From: JBDHRG01 sp039807445
GTDB lineage: Bacteria > Pseudomonadota > Gammaproteobacteria > Competibacterales > Competibacteraceae
NCBI GenBank assembly: GCA_039807445.1
Contig: JBDHRG010000027.1
Span: 1-27,056, forward strand
Direction: 5' to 3'
Length of the DNA stretch: 27,056 nucleotides
Shown here: piece after piece, positions 15,224 through 25,499 of the stretch
How the letters are laid out: each line of letters begins with the position of its first letter
Position numbering within the stretch: position 1 is the stretch's first letter
The notes under the pieces: generated by a model
Seen by the model: only the letters and a program-made list of their open reading frames with translations
Databases searched by the model: none
Told to the model about the DNA's origin: nothing
Program-made: the position numbers and the translations under genes

Positions 15224-16891
15224 TCAGGCGTGTCGCCGGCTCTGCACCACGCGGAAGCGGCTGGCGACGAAGGCCGAGTCGCTCAGCGCGGCGTTGGCGG
15301 CCGGGTTGGCGCCGGTGCCGTGGAAGTCGGAGAACGCCGCCGACTGGTTCACGAACACGCCGCCGGTCAGGTTCTCCGACAGCGCCACACCGGCGTCGAG
15401 CATCGCTTCGCGCATGTCCTCGAGCACCGTCTCGTCGGCCGAGTAGATCGACGCGGTCAGCGCGCCGTGGACCTTGATGATGCGGTTGGCGAGCGCGATC
15501 GAGTGCGCGGTGTCGTCGGTGGCGATCGCGAACGCGATCGGGCCGAAGTGCTCATGGCTGAACACCGCCTCGTCCCTGGCCGCGTCGAGCTTGACCAGCA
15601 CCGGCGTGCGCACGGTCGCGTCGGGGAACTGCGGGTGCGCGATCGCCTTCGACGCCAGCACCACTTCGCCGAGGCCATGCGCCGCGTCGATGCGCCTGGC
15701 GACGCCGTCGTTCTGGATCGCGCCGAGCACCTCGACCGCGCGCGCGGTGTCGCCGAGCAGCTTGTCGACGCCCGTGGCGAGCGCCTGTGCGACCTCGTCG
15801 AAGCTCTTGTGACCGTCCTCGGTCGCGATGCCGCCGCGCGGGATGTAGAGGTTCTGCGGCGCGGTGCACATCTGCCCCGAGTACAGCGCCAGCGAAAAGC
15901 TCAGGTTGCGCACCAGCCCCTTGAAGTCGGCCGTCGAGTCGATGACCACGGTGTTGACGCCGGCCTTCTCGGTGAACACCGCGGCCTGCTTGGCGTTGTG
16001 CTCGAGCCACTCGCCGTTGGTCGACGAACCGGTGAAGTCGATGATCCTGACTTCGGGGCGCAGCGCGAGCTTCGAGGCCAGCGGGTCGCCCGGCTCGTTG
16101 ACCGCGATCGCGACCAGGTTCGGATCGAAGCCGGCCTCGGCCAGCACTTCGCGGCAGACCCTGGCGGTGATCGCCATCGGCAGCACCGCGCCGGCGTGCG
16201 GCTTGAGCAGCACCGCGTTGCCGGTGGCGAGGCTCGCGAACAGCCCCGGGTAGCCGTTCCAGGTCGGGAAGGTGCAGCAGCCGATCACCAGGCCGACGCC
16301 GCGCGGCATCACGGTGAAGGTCTTTTCCATCACCAGCGGATCGGCCTTGCCCTGGGGCTTTTCCCAGCGTCCGGCCTCGACCTGCTCGGTCATCGCGCGG
16401 TAGGCGTAGGCGACCGCCTCGAGCCCGCGGTCCTGCGCGTGCGGGCCGCCGGCCTGGAACGCCATCATGAAGGCTTGGCCGGTGGTGTGCATCACCGCGT
16501 AGGCGATTTCGAAGCTGTTCCTGTTCAGACGCTCGAGGATTTCGAGGCAGACGCCGGCGCGCGCCTCGGGGCCGGCCTTGCGCCAGGCCGGCATCGCCGC
16601 CTGCATCGCCGGCAGCAGCACGTCGACATCGCATTTCGGATAGCTGACGCCGAGGTCGAAGCCGTACGGCGAGCGCTCGCGCCCGACCCGGCCCGTGGTG
16701 CCCGGCTGGTCGAGCTCGAAGGGCCGGTTCAGGTGCGCCTCGAACGCGGTCTTGCCGTCGTCGTTGGCGCTGTCGCCGTAGACCTTGCCGCTCGGCATCT
16801 CCGGGTAGGCACTCCAGTATTCGCGGCTGCGGATCGCCTGCAGCGCGCGGTTCAGGGTTTCGCGATGGCGCTCGTGGAACGGATGGGTCAT
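15224..16891 (-). CDS. paaN: PaaN-type aldehyde dehydrogenase (3-oxo-5,6-dehydrosuberyl-CoA semialdehyde dehydrogenase), no MaoC domain
   Basis: A 555-residue aldehyde dehydrogenase-fold protein of the PaaN family. Landmarks are the cofactor-binding LASLATGNAVLLKPHAGAVL, the FTGSSTNGEWLEHNA segment, Glu309 in FTEKAGVNTVVIDS, and the catalytic Cys342 in LYSGQMCTAPQNLY. Unlike E. coli PaaZ (about 680 aa) it ends soon after the dehydrogenase domain and has no R-hydratase/MaoC domain. It therefore probably only oxidises the open-chain aldehyde after a separate enzyme has hydrolysed oxepin-CoA, like the PacL enzyme of Azoarcus evansii. ATG 16891 (MTHPFHERHRE) follows GAAGGAAG and removes a basic out-of-family extension. 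It is first in the minus-strand operon and divergent from paaF. Confidence 0.92.
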   Translation of the reverse strand: MTHPFHERHRETLNRALQAIRSREYWSAYPEMPSGKVYGDSANDDGKTAFEAHLNRPFELDQPGTTGRVGRERSPYGFDLGVSYPKCDVDVLLPAMQAAMPAWRKAGPEARAGVCLEILERLNRNSFEIAYAVMHTTGQAFMMAFQAGGPHAQDRGLEAVAYAYRAMTEQVEAGRWEKPQGKADPLVMEKTFTVMPRGVGLVIGCCTFPTWNGYPGLFASLATGNAVLLKPHAGAVLPMAITARVCREVLAEAGFDPNLVAIAVNEPGDPLASKLALRPEVRIIDFTGSSTNGEWLEHNAKQAAVFTEKAGVNTVVIDSTADFKGLVRNLSFSLALYSGQMCTAPQNLYIPRGGIATEDGHKSFDEVAQALATGVDKLLGDTARAVEVLGAIQNDGVARRIDAAHGLGEVVLASKAIAHPQFPDATVRTPVLVKLDAARDEAVFSHEHFGPIAFAIATDDTAHSIALANRIIKVHGALTASIYSADETVLEDMREAMLDAGVALSENLTGGVFVNQSAAFSDFHGTGANPAANAALSDSAFVASRFRVVQSRRHA

Positions 16892-17087
16892 GGCTCGTGC
16901 TTCCTTCGGCTGGTTGTTCGGACGTGCTGGCTGCGCACGCATCAATTCAAGCAGTTCGAGCGCCGCGACGTGATACGGCGAGCGGGGCCGGCGCCGACGC
17001 GCTTCGGCGAGGTCCGCGCCCGTCTGGGGCGCGGCTGGTCTAGGCTTGCCCTTATCCCGCAGGGCCGGATGGCATCGCAGGCCGCTT

Positions 17088-17131
17088 GTCAATGATCTGG
17101 ATTGACTCCGGCCACTAACATACCTCAATAT
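17088..17131 (+). promoter_or_regulatory. Putative paaF promoter with operator overlapping the -35 box
   Basis: TTGACT (17102-17107) can serve as a -35 box, followed after 18 bases by a weak -10 candidate CAATAT (17126-17131). The box is the right end of a perfect inverted repeat, GTCAAT-N7-ATTGAC (17088-17106), so a bound dimer would hide the -35. The left arm also forms TTGACA on the minus strand, but no fitting -10 follows there. The -10 match is poor (3 of 6). Confidence 0.4.
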
Positions 17132-17139
17132 TCGTGATA

Positions 17140-17182
17140 CCCAAAGAGCGACTCATAACAAAAATTTTGTATCTCTTTTGGG
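17140..17182. promoter_or_regulatory. Nested inverted repeats in the AT-rich part of the paa control region
   Basis: An outer pair, CCCAAAGAG (17140-17148) and CTCTTTTGGG (17173-17182), differs by one bulged T. It encloses a perfect inner repeat, ACAAAA-A-TTTTGT (17158-17170). It lies just downstream of the putative -10 and could be an operator or a 5'-leader hairpin. There is no open frame through it that resembles a protein. Confidence 0.4.
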
Positions 17183-17241
17183 CGATCGGGATGTGATGGG
17201 GACGAGCCGAGGCGCCAAGCCATTTCTGGAACCCGACTGCC

Positions 17242-17260
17242 TCCGGCCGGACCGGCCGGA
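17242..17260. promoter_or_regulatory. 19-bp perfect palindrome upstream of paaF, operator candidate
   Basis: TCCGGCCGGACCGGCCGGA has two 9-bp arms around one base, 78 bp before the paaF start. The form fits a TetR-family dimer site, and TetR-type repressors (PaaR) control paa genes in several betaproteobacteria. In a GC-rich genome such a run can also arise by chance or fold as a leader hairpin. No terminator T-run follows. Confidence 0.4.
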
Positions 17261-17337
17261 TCTGACAGTCCGAGTGTCGAAAACGCCTGTCCCTGTATCA
17301 CATCGAGGAACACGCGCCTGGAGGACCCCTCAGGATC

Positions 17338-18117
<780 letters not shown>

Positions 18118-18121
18118 ACCG

Positions 18122-18922
18122 ATGAGCACCTCCGAGTTCGAAACCATCCAGTTCGAGATCCGCGACGACGCCGTCGCGGTGCTGACGCTGAACCGCCCCG
18201 AGCGCCTCAACAGCTTCAATCCGAAGATGCACGAAGAGGTGCGCGACGCGCTGAAACGGGTCGCCAAGGGCGGCGCACGCGCGCTGCTGATCACCGGTGC
18301 CGGACGCGGCTTCTGCGCCGGGCAGGATCTCCAGGACCGCAACGTCGCCCCTGGCGAAGCGATGCCCGACCTCGGGCTGTCGATCGAGAAGGGCTACAAC
18401 CCCTTGATCCGCACGCTGCGCACCCTCGAGCTGCCGGTGATCGCCGCGGTCAACGGGGTGGCCGCCGGCGCCGGCGCCAACCTGGCGCTGGCCTGCGACA
18501 TCGTGTTCGCGGCGCGCTCGGCGAGCTTCATCCAGGCCTTCTGCAAGATCGGCCTGGTGCCCGACTCGGGCGGCACCTGGTTCCTGCCGCGGCTGGTCGG
18601 CAGCGCGCGCGCCACCGCACTGGCGATGCTCGGCGACAAGCTGCCGGCCGAGCGGGCAGAACAATGGGGGCTGATCTGGCAGTGCGTCGACGACGACAAG
18701 CTGCTCGACACCGCGCTCGCGACCGCCACGCACCTGGCGAGCCAGCCGACCGCGGGGCTCGCGCTGATCAAGCGTGCGCTGAACGCCTCGCACCAGCACA
18801 ACCTCGACCAGCAGCTCGACCTCGAGCGCGACTTCCAGCGCCTGGCCGGGCGTACCGAGGACTACCGCGAAGGCGTGGCCGCGTTCATCGACAAGCGCCA
18901 GCCGCAGTTCAAGGGGCGCTGA
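18122..18922 (+). CDS. paaG: PaaG, ring-1,2-epoxyphenylacetyl-CoA isomerase
   Basis: A 266-residue crotonase-fold isomerase. It turns the ring epoxide of phenylacetyl-CoA into oxepin-CoA and also isomerises the dehydroadipyl-CoA double bond. The hydratase Glu of the first site is replaced (VAAGAGANLALACD), and the catalytic Asp148 is present in CKIGLVPDSGGTWFLPRLVG, as in E. coli PaaG. GRGFCAGQDLQDR is the family oxyanion motif. The start at 18122 is four bases after the paaF stop; there is no clear ribosome site, so reinitiation is likely. An upstream in-frame ATG (18014) lies within paaF and is rejected. Length matches E. coli PaaG (262 aa). Confidence 0.96.
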   Translation: MSTSEFETIQFEIRDDAVAVLTLNRPERLNSFNPKMHEEVRDALKRVAKGGARALLITGAGRGFCAGQDLQDRNVAPGEAMPDLGLSIEKGYNPLIRTLRTLELPVIAAVNGVAAGAGANLALACDIVFAARSASFIQAFCKIGLVPDSGGTWFLPRLVGSARATALAMLGDKLPAERAEQWGLIWQCVDDDKLLDTALATATHLASQPTAGLALIKRALNASHQHNLDQQLDLERDFQRLAGRTEDYREGVAAFIDKRQPQFKGR

Positions 18923-18923
18923 G

Positions 18924-20441
18924 ATGGCGGCACTGGACACGAACACCCCCGTCGCGGTGATCGGCGCCGGCACCATGGGCGCCGGCATCGCCCAGGTCGC
19001 CGCCCAGGCCGGCCACCCGGTGCTGCTGTTCGACGCCTTCGAGGGCGCCGCCGACAGGGGCGCCGCCGGCATCGCCAAGGCGCTCGGCAAGCTCGCCGAC
19101 AAGGGCAAGCTGAGCCCGGCCGAGGCCGAGGCCATCGTCGGCCGCATCCGCGTCTGCACCGCACTCGAGGAGCTCGCCCCCGCCGGGCTGGTGATCGAGG
19201 CGATCGTCGAAAGGCTCGAGGTCAAGCGCGAGCTGTTCGCCCGGCTCGAGGCCATCGTGCGCGCGGACACGATTCTCGCCACCAACACCTCGAGCATCTC
19301 GGTGACCGCGATCGGCGCGACCCTCGCGCGCCCCGAGCGCCTGGTCGGCATGCACTTCTTCAACCCGGCGCCGCTGATGAAGCTGGTCGAAGTGATCTCG
19401 GGGCTGGCGAGCGCGAAGCCCGTCGCCGACGCCGTGTTCGACACCTGCCGGGCCTGGGGCAAGGCGCCGGTGCACGCGAAGTCGACCCCGGGCTTCATCG
19501 TCAACCGCGTCGCCCGGCCGTACTACGCCGAGGCGCTGCGCCTGCTGCAGGAAGGCGCGGCCGAGGTCGCGACGCTCGACGCGCTGATGCGCGAAGCCGG
19601 CGGCTTCCGCATGGGGCCATTCGAGCTGATGGACCTGATCGGCCACGACGTCAACTACGCGGTGACCTGCTCGGTGTTCGCCGCCTATTACCACGACTCG
19701 CGCTTCAGCCCGAGCCTGATCCAGAAGGAGCTGGTCGACGCCGGCTTCCTCGGCCGCAAGTCCGGGCGCGGTTTCTACGGCTACGCCGAAGGCGCCGACG
19801 AGCCGCAGCCGGCGACGCTCGCCGCCGCCCCGGCGCCGGACGCGATCCGCGTCGAGGGCGATCTGGGGCCCGCCGAACCGCTGCTGGCGCGCATCACCGC
19901 TGCCGGCATCGCCATCACGCGCACCGACGGCCCGGGGCTGATCCGCCTCGGTGAGGTAGCGCTGGCGCTGTCCGACGGCCGCAGCGCCACCGAACGCGCC
20001 GCCGCCGAGGGCATCGCCAACCTGGTGCTGTTCGACCTGGCGCTCGACTATGCGACGGTGACGCGGCTCGCGCTCGCCGCCGCCGACCAGGCCGCGCCCG
20101 AGGCGGTCCTGGCCGCGGCCGGGCTGCTGCGCGCCGCCGGCATCGCGTCCTCGCAGCTCGACGACGTGCCGGGGCTGGCGGTGCTGCGCACCGTGGCGAT
20201 GCTCGCCAGCGAAGGGGCGGATGCGGTCAACCAGGGGGTGTGCTCGTGTGATGCCGTCGACGTCGCGATGCAGGGCGGCGTCAACTACCCGCGCGGCCCG
20301 CTGGCCTGGGCCGATGCGATCGGCCTGCCGCGCGTGCTCACCGTGCTCGACCACCTCGCCCGCCACTACGGCGAAGACCGCTACCGCGCCTCGGCGCTGC
20401 TGCGCCGCCACGTCCATGCCGGGAGGAACTTCCATGGCTGA
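18924..20441 (+). CDS. paaH: PaaH, 3-hydroxyadipyl-CoA dehydrogenase
   Basis: A 505-residue NAD-dependent 3-hydroxyacyl-CoA dehydrogenase. It has an N-terminal Rossmann motif (AVIGAGTMGAGIAQVAAQAG, Gly14-Gly21), a catalytic His144 in GMHFFNPAPLMKLVEV, and NTSSISVTAIGATL for substrate binding. Two C-terminal 3HCDH domains follow: STPGFIVNRVARPYYAEALR...GHDVNYAV, then NQGVCSCDAVDVAMQGGVNY near the end. The double C-terminal domain is typical of PaaH (E. coli about 475 aa). It oxidises 3-hydroxyadipyl-CoA to 3-oxoadipyl-CoA. The ATG starts one base after the paaG stop, and its own stop lies inside paaI, so the genes are translationally coupled. Confidence 0.96.
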   Translation: MAALDTNTPVAVIGAGTMGAGIAQVAAQAGHPVLLFDAFEGAADRGAAGIAKALGKLADKGKLSPAEAEAIVGRIRVCTALEELAPAGLVIEAIVERLEVKRELFARLEAIVRADTILATNTSSISVTAIGATLARPERLVGMHFFNPAPLMKLVEVISGLASAKPVADAVFDTCRAWGKAPVHAKSTPGFIVNRVARPYYAEALRLLQEGAAEVATLDALMREAGGFRMGPFELMDLIGHDVNYAVTCSVFAAYYHDSRFSPSLIQKELVDAGFLGRKSGRGFYGYAEGADEPQPATLAAAPAPDAIRVEGDLGPAEPLLARITAAGIAITRTDGPGLIRLGEVALALSDGRSATERAAAEGIANLVLFDLALDYATVTRLALAAADQAAPEAVLAAAGLLRAAGIASSQLDDVPGLAVLRTVAMLASEGADAVNQGVCSCDAVDVAMQGGVNYPRGPLAWADAIGLPRVLTVLDHLARHYGEDRYRASALLRRHVHAGRNFHG

Positions 20442-20900
20442 GCACCACCCTGCCCTCACGCCGGCGCAGGCGCAGCACGTCGCCGCAGCCTGCGGCCGGG
20501 CGATGTACGAGCGCGACTGGTGCGCGCAGGCGCACGAGATCGCGCTCGCCGACGTGGCGCCGGGCTACGCGAAGATGACCATGCCGGTGCGCAGGGACAT
20601 GGTCAACGGCCACGACATCTGCCACGGCGGCATGATCTTCACGCTGGCCGACACCGCCTTCGCCTACGCCTGCAACGCCTACAACCAGGTCACGGTCGCG
20701 TCCGGCTGCAGCATCGAATTCGTCGCCCCGGCGAAGCTCGGCGAGGTGCTGATCGCCGAGGCGCGCGAGCGTGCCGCCTCGGGGCGCACCGGCGTCTACG
20801 ACATCACCGTCACCGGCCAGGACGGCAAGCTGATCGCCCTGTTCCGGGGCAAGTCCTACCGCATCAAGGGCGAAGTGGTGCCCCATCTGGAGATCCCCGC

Positions 20901-20904
<4 letters not shown>
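20434..20904 (+). CDS. paaI: PaaI, hotdog-fold phenylacetyl-CoA thioesterase
   Basis: A 156-residue hotdog thioesterase. The active-site helix carries HDICHGGMIFTLADTAFAYA, with Asp73 matching the catalytic Asp61 of E. coli PaaI, and His64-Gly65 beside it. VASGCSIEFVAPAKLGEVL forms the family's central strand. PaaI cleaves hydroxylated or blocked phenylacetyl-CoA derivatives to free trapped CoA. The start at 20434 is preceded by GGGAGGA (20421-20427) and overlaps the paaH stop by 8 bp. An upstream in-frame start is not in family register. It ends in an ATGA overlap with paaJ. Confidence 0.95.
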
Positions 20905-22112
<1,208 letters not shown>

Positions 22113-22116
22113 ACCC

Positions 22117-22176
22117 GAGGCACGAGACGCGGGGAACGAGGCGCGAGTATCCACCCGCGCCTCCCTTCTCGTGCCT
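22117..22176. repeat. Long hairpin of degenerate 7-nt repeats downstream of paaJ
   Basis: Plus-strand heptamers in exact register read GAGGCAC, GAGACGC, GGGGAAC, GAGGCGC, GAGTATC (22117-22151). Pairing blocks are AGGCACGAGA (22118-22127) with TCTCGTGCCT (22167-22176), and inside it GAGGCGCG (22138-22145) with CGCGCCTC (22156-22163). The hairpin lies between paaJ and paaK and runs directly into the perfect tandem repeat. Confidence 0.8.
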
Positions 22177-22218
22177 AGCTCCTAGCTCCTAGCTCCTAGC
22201 TCCTAGCTCCTAGCTCCT
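22174..22218. repeat. Tandem repeat of CCTAGCT, six full copies plus CCT
   Basis: Six perfect copies of the heptamer CCTAGCT run from 22174 to 22215, with a partial seventh to 22218. On the minus strand the unit reads AGCTAGG (or GAGCTAG), in 7-base register with the hairpin arm before it. The array ends 33 bp before the paaK start. CTAG is normally scarce in such genomes, so the array stands out and may vary in copy number. Confidence 0.92.
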
Positions 22219-22250
22219 CACTAAAAGACAATCACCTCCGGAGATCCCCG

Positions 22251-23567
<1,317 letters not shown>

Positions 23568-23598
23568 CAGCCCGCCAGCCTTGCCCTTCCCTCTGTCC

Positions 23599-23644
23599 TC
23601 CCGCAGAATCGTTGCACACGCAACTGTTCTGCGGGACTTTTCTC
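23599..23644 (+). terminator. Intrinsic terminator after paaK
   Basis: TCCCGCAGAA (23599-23608) pairs perfectly with TTCTGCGGGA (23627-23636). Inside, GTTGC-ACAC-GCAAC (23611-23624) extends the stem after a 2-base internal loop. CTTTTCTC follows at once, giving a short U-run. The stem is strong and ends the paaFGHIJK unit. It lies only two to ten bases before the ATG of the next gene. Confidence 0.85.
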
Positions 23645-23645
23645 G

Positions 23646-24833
23646 ATGCTCAAACCCGAATCCACCGCGATGACGCTGCTGCTCGCCGCGCTCGTCGCGC
23701 TCGGTCCGCTGTCGACCGACATGTACCTCGCCGCGCTGCCCACGCTGACCGGCGTCTTCGCCGCCGGCGTCGACCGGATCCAGCTGACGCTGTCGGTATT
23801 CCTGGTCGGCTTCGCCTGCGCCCAGCTGGTGTACGGGCCACTGTCGGACCGCTTCGGCCGCCGGCCGGCGATCCTCGGCGGCATGGCGCTGTTCACGCTG
23901 GCGAGTCTCGGCTGCGCCTTCGCCTCCTCGGTCGAGGAGCTGATCGTCTACCGCTTCCTGCAGGCGGTCGGCGGCAGCGCCGGACCGGTGCTCGGGCGCG
24001 CGGTGGTGCGCGACATCCACGGCCGCGAGCACGCCGCGCGCGTGCTGTCGCACATCGGCAGCGCGATGGCGCTGGCTCCGGCGATCGCGCCCCTGCTCGG
24101 CGGCTACCTGCTGGTCTGGTTCGGCTGGCACTCGATCTTCGTGTCGCTGGCCGCCTACGGCGCGGTGATGATGGCGCTGGTGGCGCTGCGGGTCGGCGAG
24201 TCCAACCGCCAGCCCGATCCGCACGCCTTCCGCCCCGGGCGGATGCTGGGCAACTACGCGCAGCTGCTGCGCGACGGCCGCTTCCTCGGCTACACGCTGG
24301 CGGCGAGCCTGGTCTACTCCGGCCTGTTCGCCTTCATCTCGGGCTCGTCCTTCGTCGTGATCGACCACTTCGGCTACCCGGCCGAAGCCTTCGGCTGGTT
24401 CTTCGCCGCGGGGGCACCGCTCGGCTACGTGCTCGGCACCCTCGCCGGCGGTCGCCTGAGCCTGCGCCTGGGCGTCGACCGGCTGCTGATCCGCGGCGCC
24501 TGGCTGGCCGCGCTCGGCGGCGGCGCGATGCTCGCGCTGCACCTGGCGGGGGTCGATCACGTCGCCGCGGTGGTCGCGCCGATGGTGGTGTTCATGACCG
24601 GCGTCGGCATCGTGATGCCGCAGGCGATGGCCGGCGCGATCGGCCCCTACCCGCGCATGGCCGGCGCGGCCTCGGCGCTGTTCGGCTTCGTGCAGATGGC
24701 GCTGGCCGCGAGCGCCGGCGTCGCCGTCGGCCATCTGCACGACGGCACGCCGCTGCCGATGGTCGCCTGCATCGCCGCCGCCGGCGCGAGTACGCTGCTG
24801 GCCTACTGGCTGCTGGTGTGGCGGCGGCGCTAG
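23646..24833 (+). CDS. MFS transporter, Bcr/CflA drug-resistance subfamily
   Basis: A 395-residue inner-membrane protein with about twelve hydrophobic segments. The first ends in the subfamily hallmark GPLSTDMYLAALPTL; the loop-2 motif A reads GPLSDRFGRRPAILGG; motif C-like glycines appear in ALAPAIAPLLGGYLLVWFGW. These antiporters export small molecules against the proton gradient; the substrate is not predictable. The start at 23646 has no clear ribosome site, because the paaK terminator occupies that space. ATG 23670 (MTLLLAALVALGPLSTDMY) is a serious alternative, because many family members begin near there. It converges with the cytochrome gene; both stop codons lie in a shared CTAG. Confidence 0.92.
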   Translation: MLKPESTAMTLLLAALVALGPLSTDMYLAALPTLTGVFAAGVDRIQLTLSVFLVGFACAQLVYGPLSDRFGRRPAILGGMALFTLASLGCAFASSVEELIVYRFLQAVGGSAGPVLGRAVVRDIHGREHAARVLSHIGSAMALAPAIAPLLGGYLLVWFGWHSIFVSLAAYGAVMMALVALRVGESNRQPDPHAFRPGRMLGNYAQLLRDGRFLGYTLAASLVYSGLFAFISGSSFVVIDHFGYPAEAFGWFFAAGAPLGYVLGTLAGGRLSLRLGVDRLLIRGAWLAALGGGAMLALHLAGVDHVAAVVAPMVVFMTGVGIVMPQAMAGAIGPYPRMAGAASALFGFVQMALAASAGVAVGHLHDGTPLPMVACIAAAGASTLLAYWLLVWRRR

Positions 24834-25369
24834 CCGCGCAGGGACTGCACCGCGCTCCGCGCCGGCGCGGCTTCGCCGCGGAGCATGCGCAGCGCGAACT
24901 CGCGACGCATCAGCAGCACGTAGACCCCGTGCGTCGCCGCCAGCATCAGCACGAGGTCGGCGAAGAACTCGTGCACATCTTCGAGCCATTCCGGCGCCGC
25001 GTGCTCGCGCGCCTGATGCCGGCTTGCGACCCGTCCCTCGTCCAGCCCGAGGTAACGGCCATTGTCGACCATCAGCAGGCCGGTGCCCGCAGTCAGCGCC
25101 GTGCTCAGCACGATGCCGAGCAGCAGCGCCTTGCCGACGCCCTGGTGCAGGGGGCGCCGGAACCGCCCGCCGACCGTCGGGCTCAGGTTGGCGAGCGCGA
25201 AGCCCCGGGCCCGCAGCAGCCCGGCTGCGAGCCGCAGCGCCAGCAGCGCGACGACGCCGTAACCGAGGTACACGTGCAGGGCCTCGGGCTCGTCGACCAG
25301 CCAAGCCAGCCCGACGCCGCCGGCGAGCAGCCAGTGCCAGGTCCGCAGTCGATCGAAGGGTTTGCGCAT
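24830..25369 (-). CDS. Cytochrome b561-family membrane protein
   Basis: A 179-residue protein with four predicted membrane helices: about residues 11-24, 32-52, 80-100 and 135-154. The order and the histidines fit the prokaryotic cytochrome b561/hydrogenase cytochrome-b superfamily. His12 (RTWHWLLAGG), His32, His133 (EDVHEFFADL) and His147 (ATHGVYVLL) are candidate haem ligands. DVHE and the RPLHQGVGKALL loop are family-typical. It would carry electrons across the inner membrane, often from or to a soluble c-type cytochrome; no such partner lies next to it. The start at 25369 follows GGGAGAG; longer in-frame starts overlap the divergent lipoprotein gene and are rejected. Confidence 0.88.
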   Translation of the reverse strand: MRKPFDRLRTWHWLLAGGVGLAWLVDEPEALHVYLGYGVVALLALRLAAGLLRARGFALANLSPTVGGRFRRPLHQGVGKALLLGIVLSTALTAGTGLLMVDNGRYLGLDEGRVASRHQAREHAAPEWLEDVHEFFADLVLMLAATHGVYVLLMRREFALRMLRGEAAPARSAVQSLRG

Positions 25370-25499
25370 AGCGGCTCTCCCGCAGAGGTTCCGATGCGCC
25401 CATGCTGGACCGCCCGGCTGAATCCGGACTGAACGGAGCCCGCGCACCGCCGCGCACGCTATAGTGGTGGCCGCAACGGTAGCGCCGGGGAGCATGAGC

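Larger units (their letters stand above)
16892..17337. other. Divergent intergenic control region of the paa cluster
   Basis: This 446-bp stretch without a convincing gene separates the paaN and paaF operons. It includes a clearly AT-rich island (about 17086-17180), which is rare in this window. It holds an inverted repeat over a TTGACT box (17088-17107), a nested inverted repeat (17140-17182), a 19-bp palindrome (17242-17260), and three copies of the heptamer GTGATAC: plus strand at 16970 and 17134, minus strand at 17295-17301. No regulator gene lies beside it. A paa-specific TetR-type (PaaR) or GntR-type (PaaX) repressor responding to phenylacetyl-CoA is the usual arrangement. Confidence 0.7.

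Noticed and set aside
16892..17100. N-terminal extension of PaaN and a PaaX-type TGATTC site
   Set aside because: The extension is basic and unlike the family, and ATG 16891 has a good ribosome site. No pair of TGATTC/GAATCA half-sites was found.
22117..22218. Possible CRISPR-like array
   Set aside because: Units are 7 bp and contiguous with no spacers, and no cas gene is nearby; it is a tandem repeat with a hairpin.
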